A stretch of DNA of 13,001 bases, from the NCBI GenBank assembly GCA_003151215.1, contig PLXB01000350.1, forward strand, positions 1 through 13,001, written 5' to 3'. The notes under the pieces were generated by a model. That model made no database searches and was not told where the DNA came from. It saw nothing but the letters and a program-made list of their open reading frames with translations. The stretch's first letter is position 1. Every line of letters begins with the position of its first letter. Shown here in pieces: positions 12,259 through 13,001 of the stretch. The DNA is from Ignavibacteriota bacterium (lineage in GTDB: Bacteria; Bacteroidota; Kapaibacteriia; Palsa-1295). The translations under genes were made by a program, and so were the position numbers.

Positions 12259-12376
12259 CCCCTGGCGACGACCTACTTTCCCAAACCTGACTGGCTAAGT
12301 ATCATCGGCTCTCGAGGGCTTAACTGCTCTGTCCGGAATGGGAAGAGGTGTATCCCCTCGGATATAGTCACCAAAA
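12259..12376 (-). rRNA. rrf: 5S ribosomal RNA
   Basis: About 118 nt. On the minus strand it runs GGTGACTATATCCGAGGGG, ACACCTCTTCCCATTCCGGA, CAGAGCAGTTAAGCCCTCGA, GAGCCGATGATACTTAG and ends GGGAAAGTAGGTCGTCGCCA then GGGG. Terminal helix I pairs GGTGAC with GTCGCC, extended by TTTT against AGGGG. The conserved loop B/C phrase CCCATTCCG-ACA and the AGTTAAGCCC segment are diagnostic. It follows the 23S gene after a long spacer and is itself followed by a strong terminator, closing the rRNA operon. End positions are estimated from pairing and may be off by a few bases. Confidence 0.93.
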
Positions 12377-12719
12377 GGAAACTTCTTCGAAAAAGCTAAA
12401 AGCTAAAAGCTAAAAGCTAAAACTTTGAAATGCCTTTTGCGCGAGGCGCAAAATGTGAATGAACAAAAAATTAATGACAACGGCGGCGTGATGCAAGAAT
12501 CAGATCTATATAAGCATTCAGTACACACTGCTGAGTACCGATATGCATAGAGGTGAATTTACCGAACACTGTAGTAATGCAGGTAGTAAGGCAGAACTGT
12601 ATCTGCCACATATCACTGTATTACAAAGGTTTGGTGCGAACTTTTTCAAAACGTGAGCCAAAATAAATTTTAGCTCTTCGCTTTTAGCTTTTCGCTTTTA
12701 TTTTTTCGTAAGAAAAAAT
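12377..12719 (-). other. Long 23S-5S spacer with complementary ends
   Basis: About 340 nt with no open frame or tRNA that I can see. Near the 5S end are four AAAAGCT units in tandem (12391-12418). Near the 23S end, TTTTAGCTCTTCGCTTTTAG and CTTTTCGCTTTTA (12668-12700) are complementary to them, so the spacer RNA could fold into a long stem bracketing its interior. Inside are a perfect 8-bp hairpin TTTTGCGC-GAG-GCGCAAAA (12435-12453) and a 6-bp hairpin GGCAGA-ACTGTA-TCTGCC (12590-12607). These may be RNase III-type processing signals, or the spacer may contain an inserted repeat element. Confidence 0.6.
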
Positions 12720-13001
12720 AATAAATGAAGTCGAACGGATTATTAGTAACCGTTGGCTAAGTATGTTACCATACGTACACCTTGGTCCTATCAACGTAGT
12801 AGTCTTCTACGATCCTTCAGGGAAATCTCATCTTGGAGTAGGTTTCGTGCTTAGATGCTTTCAGCGCTTATCCTTTCCGGACACGGCTACCCTGCGATGC
12901 TACTGGCGTAACAACAGGCACACCGTCGGTCCGGTCAACTCGGTCCTCTCGTACTAAAGTCGAGGCTCCTCAAATTTCCTGCGCCCGCATAGGATAGGGA
13001 C
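12720..13001 (-). rRNA. rrl: 23S ribosomal RNA, 3' end (partial)
   Basis: The last about 280 nt of 23S rRNA. Recognisable on the minus strand are the sarcin-ricin loop AGTACGAGAGGACC (12942-12955), the domain VI phrases CTGAAAGCATCTAAGCACGA and AAACCTACTCCAAGATGAGA, and the 3'-terminal GGTTACTAATAATCC. The 3' end is set by comparison with the E. coli end, about 22 nt beyond TACTAAT, and is approximate. The rest of the gene lies outside the window. A plus-strand open frame at 12763-12957 is spurious. Confidence 0.95.

Noticed and set aside
12377..12719. tRNA gene in the 23S-5S spacer
   Set aside because: No T-loop (GTTCGA-type) or acceptor-stem pairing with a plausible cloverleaf was found on either strand.
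12763..12957. Plus-strand open frame of 64 codons
   Set aside because: Lies wholly within the 23S rRNA gene.

Overview
The window reads as chromosomal DNA of a Bacteroidota member or a close FCB-group relative (Ignavibacteria or Kapabacteria are possible; I cannot decide from this stretch). The evidence is two large secreted proteins ending in type IX secretion (Por) sorting domains, a DUF4199 membrane protein beside a membrane-anchored LuxR-type regulator, promoter boxes of the Bacteroidota form TAnnTTTG, and few Shine-Dalgarno sites. Every gene I accept lies on the minus strand, so transcription runs from high to low coordinates.

Layout in transcription order. (1) 13001-12215: the 3' end of a 23S rRNA gene, an unusually long spacer of about 340 nt with complementary ends, the 5S rRNA gene, and a strong hairpin-plus-T-tract terminator. 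(2) 12174-11561: a VapBC-like toxin-antitoxin pair. (3) 11467-9916: an AT-rich two-gene unit, an unrecognised protein followed by a Schlafen/AlbA_2-domain protein. (4) 9689-8328: a secreted BNR/beta-propeller-like protein with a sorting domain. (5) 8130-6497: the LuxR-type regulator, DUF4199 protein and VOC-family protein. (6) 6353-4908: a second secreted repeat protein with a sorting domain. (7) 4651-1: an ECF42-type sigma factor with a TPR-like C-terminal extension, a small lipoprotein, a YCII/DGPF-domain protein, three SRPBCC/AHSA1-like proteins and a class I methyltransferase cut by the window edge. The sigma/DGPF pairing is a recognised genomic association; the SRPBCC proteins and methyltransferase look like its accessory genes.

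The most unusual structure is not a protein gene. Sequences derived from the 3' part of the 5S rRNA gene, usually with the 5S terminator hairpin, recur between transcription units at about 11502-11555, 9765-9880, 8159-8290, 6405-6455 and 4839-4906, all in the same orientation as the real 5S gene (12259-12376). Each follows the last gene of a unit, and in several cases the next gene's -7 promoter box begins only a few tens of bases after the hairpin. They look like dispersed 5S pseudogene/terminator cassettes acting as punctuation between units. Three genes have a TAnnTTTG box ending only 4-5 nt before ATG, which suggests leaderless mRNAs.
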